From: CAVQFO01 sp963711725
GTDB lineage: Bacteria; Pseudomonadota; Gammaproteobacteria; Nitrococcales; Aquisalimonadaceae
Length of the DNA stretch: 64,000 nucleotides
NCBI GenBank assembly: GCA_963711725.1
Contig: CAVQFO010000014.1
Coordinates: 1 to 64,000, forward strand
Direction of reading: 5' to 3'
The notes beneath the pieces are model-generated. The model worked only from the letters and a program-made list of their open reading frames with translations, was not told the origin of the DNA and did not search any database. The position numbers and the translations under genes are program-made. Position 1 is the first letter of the stretch, and each line of letters opens with the position of its first letter. Shown here in pieces: positions 45,867 through 53,956 of the stretch.

Positions 45867-46331
45867 TCAGATGGAACCTTCGAACCCCAGTTGGCGCCAG
45901 GCCTCGTAGACCGTCACCGCCACGGCATTGGAGAGATTCAGGCTGCGGCTTTCGGGAACCATGGGGATGCGGATGATTTGCTCCGCAGGCAAGGCGTCGA
46001 GAAAGCCCTGGCTCAGTCCACGGGTTTCCGGACCGAATACCAGGGCGTCGCCGGCGCGGTAGGCGACCTCATGGTGAAACCGGTCTCCCCGGGTGGATGC
46101 AGCCCAGATGCGTTGCGGCCCCACGCGGGCGACGAAGCTCGCCCAATCCGGGTGTTCCTCCACCCGGGCCCACTCGTGGTAATCCAGGCCGGCGCGGCGC
46201 AGGCGGGCGTCGTCCATCTCGAAACCCAGAGGATGGACCAGATGCAGGCGGCAGCCCGTATTGGCGCACAGGCGGATCACATTGCCCGTGTTCGGGGGAA
46301 TCTCCGGTTCGACCAGGACGACATGCAGCAT
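45867..46331 (-). CDS. trmL: tRNA (cytidine/uridine-34-2'-O)-methyltransferase TrmL
   Basis: SPOUT-family enzyme of 154 residues that methylates the wobble ribose of tRNA-Leu isoacceptors. It starts MLHVVLVEPEIPPNTGNVIR at 46331. The knot motif is LVFGPETRGL, IRIPMVPESRSLNLSNAVAV and YEAWRQLGF. The frame stays open to 46400 but the added residues are not family-like. Divergent from the next small gene. Confidence 0.94.
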   Translation of the reverse strand: MLHVVLVEPEIPPNTGNVIRLCANTGCRLHLVHPLGFEMDDARLRRAGLDYHEWARVEEHPDWASFVARVGPQRIWAASTRGDRFHHEVAYRAGDALVFGPETRGLSQGFLDALPAEQIIRIPMVPESRSLNLSNAVAVTVYEAWRQLGFEGSI

Positions 46332-46398
46332 GGTGTTTGATAGATTCAAGCCTCTCGGGAGGACTATTGTAGAGCCTCCGGCACATCGGGGTACCGCC

Positions 46399-46920
46399 AT
46401 GTCGACGCACCGAATTCTCCTCCTGGTCGCCGCGCTGTTGGGCTTGGCCGGCCCCGCCTGGGGCGCCGGGGCGGAAGAGGGCTACTTCGGCGTGGCCAAC
46501 TTCAACCGTCTGGTGGGCCTGTCCGCTGAAGTCGCCAATTCCGTCGGATCGGTGTACGTCGTGGTGGGCCAACATCTGGGCGTGTCCTCGGACGCCGATT
46601 GGCAGCAGGGTTCCAGCACCGGCTTCGTCGCCGGGATCCGCGGCTTCACCGACGGCGGTGGGCTGGACACCGGCTGGTTCGGCACGCTGTTCGGGGGAAC
46701 GATGGGCGTCTACGAGCACACCACCGGCGGCCGGACCAACGCCTATCAGCGCCTGGGCTGGGGCGTGGGGATCGGCTACCAGTGGATCATGGGCGAGAGG
46801 GTGAAGCTGGACTTCACCCTGGGTGGCGCGCGTCTGGATGCGGTTGAGGACAACGACCGAATCCTGGTGGACAAGGAAGTGATCGGCGTGGGTTCGGCGG
46901 GGCTGAAGTTCCGGTTTTAG
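46399..46920 (+). CDS. Small outer-membrane beta-barrel-like protein of unknown function
   Basis: Protein of 173 residues with a signal peptide (ILLLVAALLGLAGPAWGAGA, cleavage near residue 23). A Gly/aromatic-rich body follows, in which alternating strands (GWFGTLFGGTMGVYEH, LGWGVGIGYQWIMG, VKLDFTLGGARL) suggest an 8-stranded barrel. It ends VGSAGLKFRF, with the C-terminal Phe typical of barrel-assembly signals. I do not recognise a named family. It lies alone, 67 bases from trmL and divergent from it. Confidence 0.7.
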   Translation: MSTHRILLLVAALLGLAGPAWGAGAEEGYFGVANFNRLVGLSAEVANSVGSVYVVVGQHLGVSSDADWQQGSSTGFVAGIRGFTDGGGLDTGWFGTLFGGTMGVYEHTTGGRTNAYQRLGWGVGIGYQWIMGERVKLDFTLGGARLDAVEDNDRILVDKEVIGVGSAGLKFRF

Positions 46921-47031
46921 CCGTTTTTCACCGAGGGGTCGCGGGCGAGGTTATTGGGCTCTCGCCAAGGAGGCCTCGGCGATAAATACCCTCTTGCGAC
47001 TCACATGCTCCGCTGACCGGCGAAGGGCGGC

Positions 47032-48439
47032 CTAGCCCTCCCCCAGGTGCAGCTCCTTGATCTTTCGGGTCAGGGTGTTGCGGCCCCAGCCCAGCAGCTT
47101 GGCCGCCTCCTGGCGCCGACCGCCGGTGGCCCTCAGGGCCGTTTCGATCATGATGCGTTCGAAGGCCGGCAGGGCGGTATTGAGCAGGCCTTCCTCGCCC
47201 CGTGACAGGGCGCGCTCCGCCCACTGCGCCAGACTCTGTTCCCAATCGGCCTCGCCGCCGTCCGCGGGGCGGTCCTGCCGCAGTTCCGGCGGCAGATCCT
47301 CCATGTGGACTTCCTTGCCGTTGGCCATCACCGTCAACCAGCGGCAGGTGTTCTCCAACTGGCGGACGTTGCCCGGCCAGGCCAGTCCCATCAGATAACG
47401 GGCCACCTCCGGCCGCAGGGTCTTGGGATCCACGTTCAGGTCGTGGGCGGCCCCCAGCAGGAAGTGGCGGGCGAGCGTGGGAATATCGGTGCGCCGGTCG
47501 CGCAGAGGGCGGCAGATGGATGCGGATCACGTTGATCCGATGGAACAGGTCCTCGCGGAACGCGCCGTCCCGCACCTTGGACTCCAGGTCCTGGTGGGTG
47601 GCGGCGATGATCCGGACATCCACCTTGATCGGGGTGTGGCCGCCGACCCGATAGAACTCGCCGTCGGCCAGCACCCGAAGCAGCCGGGTCTGGGTCTCGG
47701 GGGGCATGTCGCCGATTTCGTCCAGGAAAAGCGTGCCGCCATGGGCCTGCTCGAAACGACCCTGGCGTTGGGCCTGGGCGCCGGTAAAGGCGCCTTTTTC
47801 GTGCCCGAACAGTTCCGATTCCATCAGGTCCTTGGGAATCGCGGCCATGTTCAGGGCGATGAATGCCCCCGCCCGGCGCGGGCTGTGCCGATGCAGGGCG
47901 CGCGCCACAAGCTCCTTGCCGGTACCGGACTCGCCGTTGATCAGCACCGTGATATTGGAATTGGAGAGCCGGCCGATGGCGCGGAAGACCTCCTGCATCG
48001 CGGGGGCCTCGCCGATGATTTCCGGCACCTGACCGCTCCCGCCCCGCGCCGCATCCCGGCCCGAGGTGTCGGCGTTCTTGCAGGCACGCTCCACCAACTG
48101 CACCGCTTCGTCCACATCGAACGGCTTGGGCAGGTACTCGAAGGCGCCGCCCTGGTAGGCGGAGACGGCGGCGTCCAGATCCGAATGGGCGGTAATGACG
48201 ATCACCGGCAGATCAGGCCATCGCTCCTGAACCTGGCGCAGCAGCTCCAGGCCGTCGATACCGGGCATGCGGATGTCGGTGATCAGCACATCCGGCCGCC
48301 GGTCGGCGATGGCGTTCAGGGCGCTGTCGCCGTTTTCGAAGCTGGTCACGGCGAAGCCGCCCTGCTTGAGCGCCTTCTCCAGCACCCAGCGGATGGAGCG
48401 GTCGTCGTCGACCACCCAGACGTGGCGTTGCTCAGTCAT
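47032..48439 (-). CDS. ntrC: Nitrogen response regulator NtrC (frameshifted)
   Basis: Sigma-54 activator. The receiver domain (VWVVDDDRSIRWVLEKAL, phospho-Asp in LITDIRMPGIDG) is followed by an AAA+ domain with GESGTGKELVARALHRHS, the sigma-54 contact loop GAFTGA in GHEKGAFTGAQAQRQG and Walker B GTLFLDEIGDMPPE. The last part (WPGNVRQLENTCRWLTV and the Fis-type GGRRQEAAKLLGWGRNTLTR) reads in another frame. One extra base near 47505-47509 (LPPL/RDR context) causes the break. Corrected length is about 468 residues, as in E. coli. It overlaps ntrB by 8 bases. Confidence 0.94.
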
Positions 48440-49502
48440 CTTCGCTCTCCAGGGGCAACCAGATCGTGAAAACCGTGTTGCCCGGCTCGCTGACGCATTC
48501 GATCAGCCCGTTATGTTGATTGACCAGGGTTTGGGCGATGGACAGGCCCAAGCCGGTACCCTCTACGCGGGAGGTGACCATGGGATAGAAGATCCGGTCG
48601 ATCTGGTCCGGGGAGATCCCCGGTCCGGTGTCGATCACTTCCAGGCGAATCACCAGCTTGTGGGTGGTATCGCCGATGGTGAACTGGCGCTGGGTCCGGG
48701 TGCGCAGGGTGATCCGGCCCCGGTCGCCCACTGCTTGGAGGGCGTTGCGCACGAGGTTCAGCACGGCCTGGATCAACTGATTCGGTTCAGCCCACATGGA
48801 GGGGATGCTGGGATCGTAGTCCCGCTCGATGGACACCCCCGGGGGCGCCTCGGCCTCGGCCAGTTGGCGGACCCGCTCGACGATTTCGTGGATGTTCACC
48901 TGCCGCTTCTTGGGCCGGCCGTTGGGGCCCAGAAGCCCATTCACCAGCGCGCGCAGCCGGTCGGCCTCCTCGATGATCACCCGGGTGTATTCCTGCTGCT
49001 CCGGGTCGCTCAATTCCCGGTCAAGCAACTGTGCCGCTCCGCGCAAACCGCCCAGGGGGTTCTTGATTTCGTGGGCGAGGCCGCGGATCAGCTCGCGGGT
49101 GGCGTGATGTTGGCTCAGCAGGTGATGTTCCCGGGCGATGCGCAGCCGGCGATCCAGTTCGGTGATCTCCAGCAGGGCGCCCCCTTCGGCCAAGGGCGTC
49201 AGGGCGCAATCGATGGTGATGGGCGCGCCCGGGACCAGTTCCAGCCGGCGCTCACGTTCGGTGAACGGCTGGCCGTTGTTGACGGAGGCCATCACGGCAT
49301 CCTGCAGGGACGCCGCGCCCGGGTTCAGCTGCGACAGGGTTACACCGATGGCCTGGCGCTCGCTGACACCCAGCAACACCTGCGCCGCCGGGTTGAGATA
49401 GCGCACGCGAGCCTCCCGGTCGACGACCACAACGGCGGTGGTCATGTTTTCCAGTACACGCGTGGGCAGGACGTTGTCCCGTTTCGGTCTGATCATAGGC
49501 AT
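48432..49502 (-). CDS. ntrB: Nitrogen regulation sensor kinase NtrB
   Basis: Soluble histidine kinase/phosphatase of 356 residues for NtrC, itself controlled by PII. A PAS domain (TTAVVVVDREARVRYLNPAA) is followed by the H-box ELIRGLAHEIKNPLGGLRGA, N-box NQLIQAVLNLVRNALQAVGD, and VIDTGPGISPDQIDRIF and GTGLGLSIAQTLV. The start is taken as the ATG at 49502 (MPMIRPKRDNV); the frame is open to 49586, where the sequence does not look coding. It lies downstream of glnA with a DUF4124 gene between them. Confidence 0.93.
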   Translation of the reverse strand: MPMIRPKRDNVLPTRVLENMTTAVVVVDREARVRYLNPAAQVLLGVSERQAIGVTLSQLNPGAASLQDAVMASVNNGQPFTERERRLELVPGAPITIDCALTPLAEGGALLEITELDRRLRIAREHHLLSQHHATRELIRGLAHEIKNPLGGLRGAAQLLDRELSDPEQQEYTRVIIEEADRLRALVNGLLGPNGRPKKRQVNIHEIVERVRQLAEAEAPPGVSIERDYDPSIPSMWAEPNQLIQAVLNLVRNALQAVGDRGRITLRTRTQRQFTIGDTTHKLVIRLEVIDTGPGISPDQIDRIFYPMVTSRVEGTGLGLSIAQTLVNQHNGLIECVSEPGNTVFTIWLPLESEDD

Positions 49503-49789
49503 GGAGGTAGCAAAAAATGCGCCAGGGATGGGCGGGGAACGGCAGTCGCGAGCGGTGCTGGTGCTCGCGGCCCCGGGGAAGCGCACAAACGTTGGGCGGC
49601 AACGCCCCCCGACCGGGCAAGCGGCGCCGCCAGCGTAATGGTCGGTCCGCAGACGCCTTCAGTCTAGCTCAACGAACAGGGATCATGCACCAAAACAGTG
49701 CGCCCTGGTGGCGCGATGGTGCAAAACCGTGGTTTAGCCGCTCGCCACCGGCGACCCCGGGAGCGGTTCCGGCACGGACCGGCGTCGCC

Positions 49790-50356
49790 CTAGCGCACGA
49801 CCGGATGTCCCGGGTTGGTGGTGGTGCGGCCCTTGTTGATTACCGACGGCTGATGCATGTAGACGGTGACCGTGTCCGTGGTGACCAGCACCTTCCCCTG
49901 CGCGTCGAGGATGCGGGCCCCGATCTTGTGCGTACCGCGGTTCACGCCGTCGATATCGAAGGCCGCGCTGGCCTGGGCGGGGCCTTTGGGGGATCCGTCC
50001 ACCACCGCCTGTACGCGGTCGCCGTCCTGCAACGGCGGCTTCGTCTCCACCGCAATGGGGACGCGGCCGGGGGCGGAATGGATGTTCTGCCCGTCGGTGG
50101 GAGAGGCCAGGGCCACGCTCTGATAGGCGGTGTGCTGCTGCTTCCCGCCGTTGTTGTCGTTCGAGGTGGAAGGCGGAGGTGTCGGAGTGTGGCTCTGGAT
50201 CACCGTGGGTTCACCCAGCTCCATCTTCTGGGCGCCGGGATGGGGCGAATCGGAGTAGACCCAATTGCCCTCGGCATTCTTCCAGCGGTAGACCTCCTTG
50301 GCCGCCACCGCCAGGGGCAGGGCCACCATCAATACCAGCAACAGGCGTATACCCAC
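49790..50356 (-). CDS. DUF4124 domain-containing exported protein
   Basis: Protein of 188 residues starting at a GTG (50356) behind GGAGGATC. The signal peptide is RLLLVLMVALPLAVAAK, and the DUF4124 core is EVYRWKNAEGNWVYSDSPHPGA. A low-complexity linker (PPPSTSNDNNGG) and a C-terminal Ig-like region (DRVQAVVDGSPKGPAQASAAF in part) follow. DUF4124 proteins are common beside glnA-ntrBC in gammaproteobacteria; their function is unknown. The frame is open to 50509, which would overlap the glnA terminator. Confidence 0.85.
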   Translation of the reverse strand: MGIRLLLVLMVALPLAVAAKEVYRWKNAEGNWVYSDSPHPGAQKMELGEPTVIQSHTPTPPPSTSNDNNGGKQQHTAYQSVALASPTDGQNIHSAPGRVPIAVETKPPLQDGDRVQAVVDGSPKGPAQASAAFDIDGVNRGTHKIGARILDAQGKVLVTTDTVTVYMHQPSVINKGRTTTNPGHPVVR

Positions 50357-50509
50357 TCCACGATCCTCCGCGTTCCCAAAGGCCCGGCCCGATTGCCGGC
50401 GGCAGAAGCCGATGGGCCGCTGCCGGTTCGAATCCGCCCGAAAAGCGGGCGGTTCCAGCAAGCATAGCCGCATCGGGTCCGTGCAAACAGAATGGTCCCG
50501 GGGCGGCAC

Positions 50510-50537
50510 AAAAAAAAGCCCCCGCGGATGCGGGGGC
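50510..50537 (-). terminator. Intrinsic terminator of glnA
   Basis: Reading leftward, GCCCCCGC and GCGGGGGC form a perfect 8-pair stem with a 4-base loop, followed by a run of eight T. It begins 27 bases after the glnA stop. It separates glnA from the DUF4124-ntrBC genes, which must rely on read-through or their own promoter. Confidence 0.92.
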
Positions 50538-50564
50538 CTTGTGCGTCGACGAGCGGGAGCTCGA

Positions 50565-51980
50565 TTAGACGCTGTAGTACATATCGAATTCCACCGGGTG
50601 GGTGGTCATCCGCAGGCGCGTGATCTCGTCCATCTTCAAGGCAATGTAGGCGTCGATGGCGTCATCGGTGAACACGCCGCCCTGGGTCAGGAACGCGCGA
50701 TCCTCGTCGAGATGCTTCAGCGCCTCTTCCAGAGAGAAGGCGACCTTCGGAATCTCGGCCTCTTCCTCGGGCGGCAGATCGTACAGATCCTTGTCCATGG
50801 CATCGCCCGGGTGGATCTTGTTCTGGATGCCGTCCAGGCCGGCCATCAACATCGCCGCGAAGGCAAAGTACGGGTTGGCCGTGGAGTCGGGGAAACGCAC
50901 TTCGATGCGGCGCGCCTTGGGGTTGGATACCCAGGGAATCCGGATGGAGGCGGAACGGTTGCGGGCCGAGTAGGCCAGCAGCACGGGCGCTTCGAAGCCG
51001 GGCACCAGGCGCTTGTAGCTGTTGGTGGAAGCGTTGGTGAAGGCGTTCAGGGCACGGGCGTGCTTGATGATGCCGCCGATGTAATACAGGGCCGTCTCGG
51101 ACAGGCCGCCGTAGCCGTCACCGGTGAAGGTGTTGCTGCCGCTCTTGCCGATGGACTGGTGAACGTGCATGCCGCTGCCGTTGTCGCCCACCAGGGGCTT
51201 GGGCATGAAGGTGGCGGTCTTGCCGTAGGCGTGGGCGACGTTGTGCACCACGTACTTCAGCTTCTGCACCTCGTCGGCCTTCTTCACCAGGGTGTTGAAG
51301 CCCACGCCGATCTCGCATTGCCCGGCGGTGGCCACCTCGTGGTGGTGCACCTCGGCGACCATGCCGATCTCTTCCAGCGCTTCGCACATGGCGCCGCGCA
51401 TGTCGTGCAGGGAGTCGACCGGGGGCACCGGGAAATAGCCGCCCTTGACGCCGGGGCGGTGGCCCATGTTGCCGTCGGGGTAGGTGCGCTCGGAGTTCCA
51501 GCCGGCTTCCTCGGAGTCGATCTTGCAGAAGCTGCCGCTCATGTCGGCGCCCCAGCGGACGTCGTCGAAGATGAAGAATTCATTCTCGGGGCCGAAATAG
51601 GCGACGTCGCCCATGCCGGTGGAGGCCAGGTAGGCTTCGGCGCGCTTGGCGATGGACCGGGGATCGCGCTCGTAGCCCTGCATGGTGTTGGGCTCGATGA
51701 TGTCGCAAGTGATGTTCAGGGTGGGCTCGTCGAAGAACGGGTCCAGGAAGGCCGTCTCGTTGTCGGGCATCAGGATCATGTCCGATTCGTTGATGCCCTT
51801 CCAGCCGGCGATGCTGGAACCGTCGAACATCTTGCCTTCTTCGAACAGATCTTCGTCCACCACGCCGACGGGCAGCGTGACGTGCTGTTCCTTGCCTTTG
51901 GTATCGGTGAAACGAAGATCGACGAACTTGACGTTCTCGTCTTTGATGAGCTTCATCAGATCAGCTGCAGTGCGAGACAT
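50565..51980 (-). CDS. glnA: Glutamine synthetase, type I
   Basis: Makes glutamine from glutamate, ammonia and ATP; 471 residues. It starts MSRTAADLMKLIKDENVKF at 51980 with GGAGG upstream. Active-site landmarks are MFDGSSIAGWKGINESDM, EVATAGQCEIGVGFNT, PLVGDNGSGMHVHQS and NRSASIRIPW. The adenylylation Tyr lies in KDLYDLPPEEEAEIPK, so the enzyme should be of the regulated GSI-beta kind. Transcription is evidently under sigma-54 and NtrC (sites at 52034 and 52114-52158). Confidence 0.97.
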   Translation of the reverse strand: MSRTAADLMKLIKDENVKFVDLRFTDTKGKEQHVTLPVGVVDEDLFEEGKMFDGSSIAGWKGINESDMILMPDNETAFLDPFFDEPTLNITCDIIEPNTMQGYERDPRSIAKRAEAYLASTGMGDVAYFGPENEFFIFDDVRWGADMSGSFCKIDSEEAGWNSERTYPDGNMGHRPGVKGGYFPVPPVDSLHDMRGAMCEALEEIGMVAEVHHHEVATAGQCEIGVGFNTLVKKADEVQKLKYVVHNVAHAYGKTATFMPKPLVGDNGSGMHVHQSIGKSGSNTFTGDGYGGLSETALYYIGGIIKHARALNAFTNASTNSYKRLVPGFEAPVLLAYSARNRSASIRIPWVSNPKARRIEVRFPDSTANPYFAFAAMLMAGLDGIQNKIHPGDAMDKDLYDLPPEEEAEIPKVAFSLEEALKHLDEDRAFLTQGGVFTDDAIDAYIALKMDEITRLRMTTHPVEFDMYYSV

Positions 51981-52033
51981 GCTTAACCTCCGAAATGGGA
52001 ACGAGCTTTGGGAGCTGACTTCGGCCTCAATTA

Positions 52034-52048
52034 GCAGGATTTGTGCCA
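52034..52048 (-). promoter_or_regulatory. Sigma-54 promoter of glnA
   Basis: On the minus strand TGGCACAAATCCTGC matches the -24/-12 consensus TGGCACGnnnnTTGC, with correct GG-to-GC spacing and two differences (A for the G, C for a T). It would start transcription near 52022, about 40 bases before the glnA ATG. Confidence 0.85.
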
Positions 52049-52113
52049 GCACCAGAAAATCGCACGGTTGGGCCATCCCTGGTGCAGCAGCACAGTCTGA
52101 CCACATCCAGAAT

Positions 52114-52158
52114 GCACCATGTCGGTGCGCGCGCAAGCAATGGCGCACCAATAGCGTG
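52114..52158 (-). promoter_or_regulatory. Two NtrC binding sites upstream of glnA
   Basis: GCACCATGTCGGTGC (52114-52128) is a perfect GCACC-N5-GGTGC palindrome, the NtrC site. GCACCAATAGCGTGC (52144-52158) matches it with one change. Their centres are 30 bases apart, about three helical turns, as for the enhancer pair at the enteric glnA promoter. The centres lie roughly 100 and 130 bases upstream of the predicted start point, so they act as an enhancer for the sigma-54 promoter. Confidence 0.85.
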
Positions 52159-52229
52159 CATCACGCCCACTCTTCAGCGGGCCGACCCGCGATGGGCTGC
52201 CACTATAGCAGAACGGCCAAGCGGTGGGA

Positions 52230-52802
52230 TTAGTGGCGCGTACGCTTCCCGGGGTCGGGGGCGGGGAAGCCTTCGGTGTGGCGGTTGAGGCGTTCCCGGG
52301 CGGAGCGCGATCCGGTCTCGGCCCAGGTTTCAAAGGCCTCGAGGGCGGATGTGGAACCGTCCCGGTGGATCCGCCGCGTGGCTTGCAGCACGTCCATGAG
52401 ATCCACGAACGTGGCCGACAGGCCGGCGAACAGATCGGCTGCACCCGGGCGGGAATGCTCGGCGACCTGGTGATAGGCACTGCGGCCGATATCCACAAAA
52501 TAGCGCAGGCGAACCCGGCGCCGCTCCGCCTGGCCCGGGAACAATCCGGCGTAGATCAGGCAATGGTCGCCCACCTCCTGGAGCCGATCCCGGCGAACCG
52601 AACCCTTGCTGCCCGCGGCGCGCAGGTAACGCAGCGCCAGTACCGCACGAACCAGGTCGGGATGGGCGGCGTAGCGCATCAGCAGAAACACCAGGTAGCT
52701 CTCGCCGGCCTCGTCGAGCTCCCGCTCGCAGATGTGCTCGGCGTCCCGGATCAGTCGATGCCAACTGGCCGTGCTGGACGGGTCGAGGATCAGTTTCGGC
52801 AT
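52230..52802 (-). CDS. Conserved protein of unknown function upstream of glnA
   Basis: Protein of 190 residues, mostly helical, starting MPKLILDPSSTASWHRLI at 52802 behind GGGGAGG. Conserved-looking stretches are ESYLVFLLMRYAAHPDLV, RRDRLQEVGDHCLIYAGLFP and RYFVDIGRSAYHQVAEHS. No signal peptide or membrane segment. I recognise it as a gammaproteobacterial family without assigned function, with a basic C-terminal tail. It reads toward glnA but ends before the NtrC sites, so it is probably a separate unit. Confidence 0.75.
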   Translation of the reverse strand: MPKLILDPSSTASWHRLIRDAEHICERELDEAGESYLVFLLMRYAAHPDLVRAVLALRYLRAAGSKGSVRRDRLQEVGDHCLIYAGLFPGQAERRRVRLRYFVDIGRSAYHQVAEHSRPGAADLFAGLSATFVDLMDVLQATRRIHRDGSTSALEAFETWAETGSRSARERLNRHTEGFPAPDPGKRTRH

Positions 52803-53023
52803 GGCGCACCTCCCCTGCATTGAACCGGGCGCTATAAGGGGCTTATCGGCGGCATCAGCAATAACTTATGCTCTCCGGCACGCTGTTCCAGCCTCCCCAG
52901 CGCCCGCTCGGCCGCAGCCTTACATCGGCCCTACCCCTCAAGCTATACTCTGGCCCCTGTTTCCAGGCAAGCCGTCGAAGCGATGCTTCGACGGTATTTC
53001 AAACGGTTAAGAAGGGGGCGGCC

Positions 53024-53956
53024 TTGGCGCAAGCAGAGCAGACAAGCCGTGACGTGACGACATTCCAGGGGTTGATCCTCGCCTTGCAGGAATACTGGGC
53101 CGAGCAGGGATGCGTGATCCTGCAGCCGCTGGACATGGAAGTCGGGGCGGGCACGTTTCATCCGGCCACGTTCCTGCGCGCCATCGGTCCGGAGCCGTGG
53201 AACGCTGCCTACGTGCAGCCCTCGCGCCGCCCCACGGACGGCCGCTACGGCGAAAACCCGAACCGCCTGCAGCACTACTACCAGTTCCAGGTGGCGCTGA
53301 AACCGTCTCCCCTGAACATTCAGGAGCTTTACCTGGGCTCGCTGCAGCGCCTGGGGCTCGACACCCTGGTACATGACGTGCGCTTCGTCGAGGACAACTG
53401 GGAATCGCCCACGCTGGGCGCCTGGGGCCTGGGCTGGGAGGTCTGGCTCAACGGCATGGAGATCACGCAGTTCACCTATTTCCAGCAGGTGGGCGGCCTC
53501 GACTGCCGGCCGGTGATGGGCGAGATCACCTATGGCCTCGAGCGCATCGCCATGTACCTCCAGGAAGTGGAAAGCGTCTATGACCTGACCTGGACATTGG
53601 GGCCTAACGGCCGGGTGACGTACGGCGACGTCTTCAAACAGAACGAAGTGGAGATGTCGGAATACAACTTCGAGCACGCCGCCGTGGACTCGCTGTTCCA
53701 GTGGTTCGACGTCTGCGAACGTGAGAGCCAGCGCCTGATCGAACTGGACCTGCCGCTGCCCGCCTACGAGATGGTGCTCAAGGCGTCCCACACCTTCAAT
53801 CTGCTGGACGCCCGGCACGCCATCTCGGTCACCGAGCGCCAGCGCTACATCCTGCGGGTGCGCGCGCTGGCGCGTGCGGTGGCGCAAAAATACTACGAAC
53901 GCCGGGAGGCGCTGGGTTTCCCGCTGGCGCCGTCGGCAGAGGAGGGCGCGGCATGA
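53024..53956 (+). CDS. glyQ: Glycyl-tRNA synthetase alpha chain
   Basis: Class II catalytic subunit of the bacterial alpha2beta2 enzyme, charging tRNA-Gly. Family landmarks are TFQGLILALQEYWAEQGCVI, MEVGAGTFHPATFLRAIGPE, YVQPSRRPTDGRYGENPNR and QQVGGLDCRPVMGEITYGLE. I chose the TTG at 53024 (AQAEQTSRDVTTFQ), with AAGGGGG upstream, giving 310 residues against 303 in E. coli. The frame is open back to 52868 without family similarity; a GTG at 53054 is another candidate. It overlaps glyS by ATGA. Confidence 0.94.
   Translation: MAQAEQTSRDVTTFQGLILALQEYWAEQGCVILQPLDMEVGAGTFHPATFLRAIGPEPWNAAYVQPSRRPTDGRYGENPNRLQHYYQFQVALKPSPLNIQELYLGSLQRLGLDTLVHDVRFVEDNWESPTLGAWGLGWEVWLNGMEITQFTYFQQVGGLDCRPVMGEITYGLERIAMYLQEVESVYDLTWTLGPNGRVTYGDVFKQNEVEMSEYNFEHAAVDSLFQWFDVCERESQRLIELDLPLPAYEMVLKASHTFNLLDARHAISVTERQRYILRVRALARAVAQKYYERREALGFPLAPSAEEGAA

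Noticed and set aside
50400..50450. GGTTCGAATCC near 50424, resembling a tRNA T-loop
   Set aside because: The flanking T-stem does not pair fully and no acceptor, D or anticodon stem fits around it.
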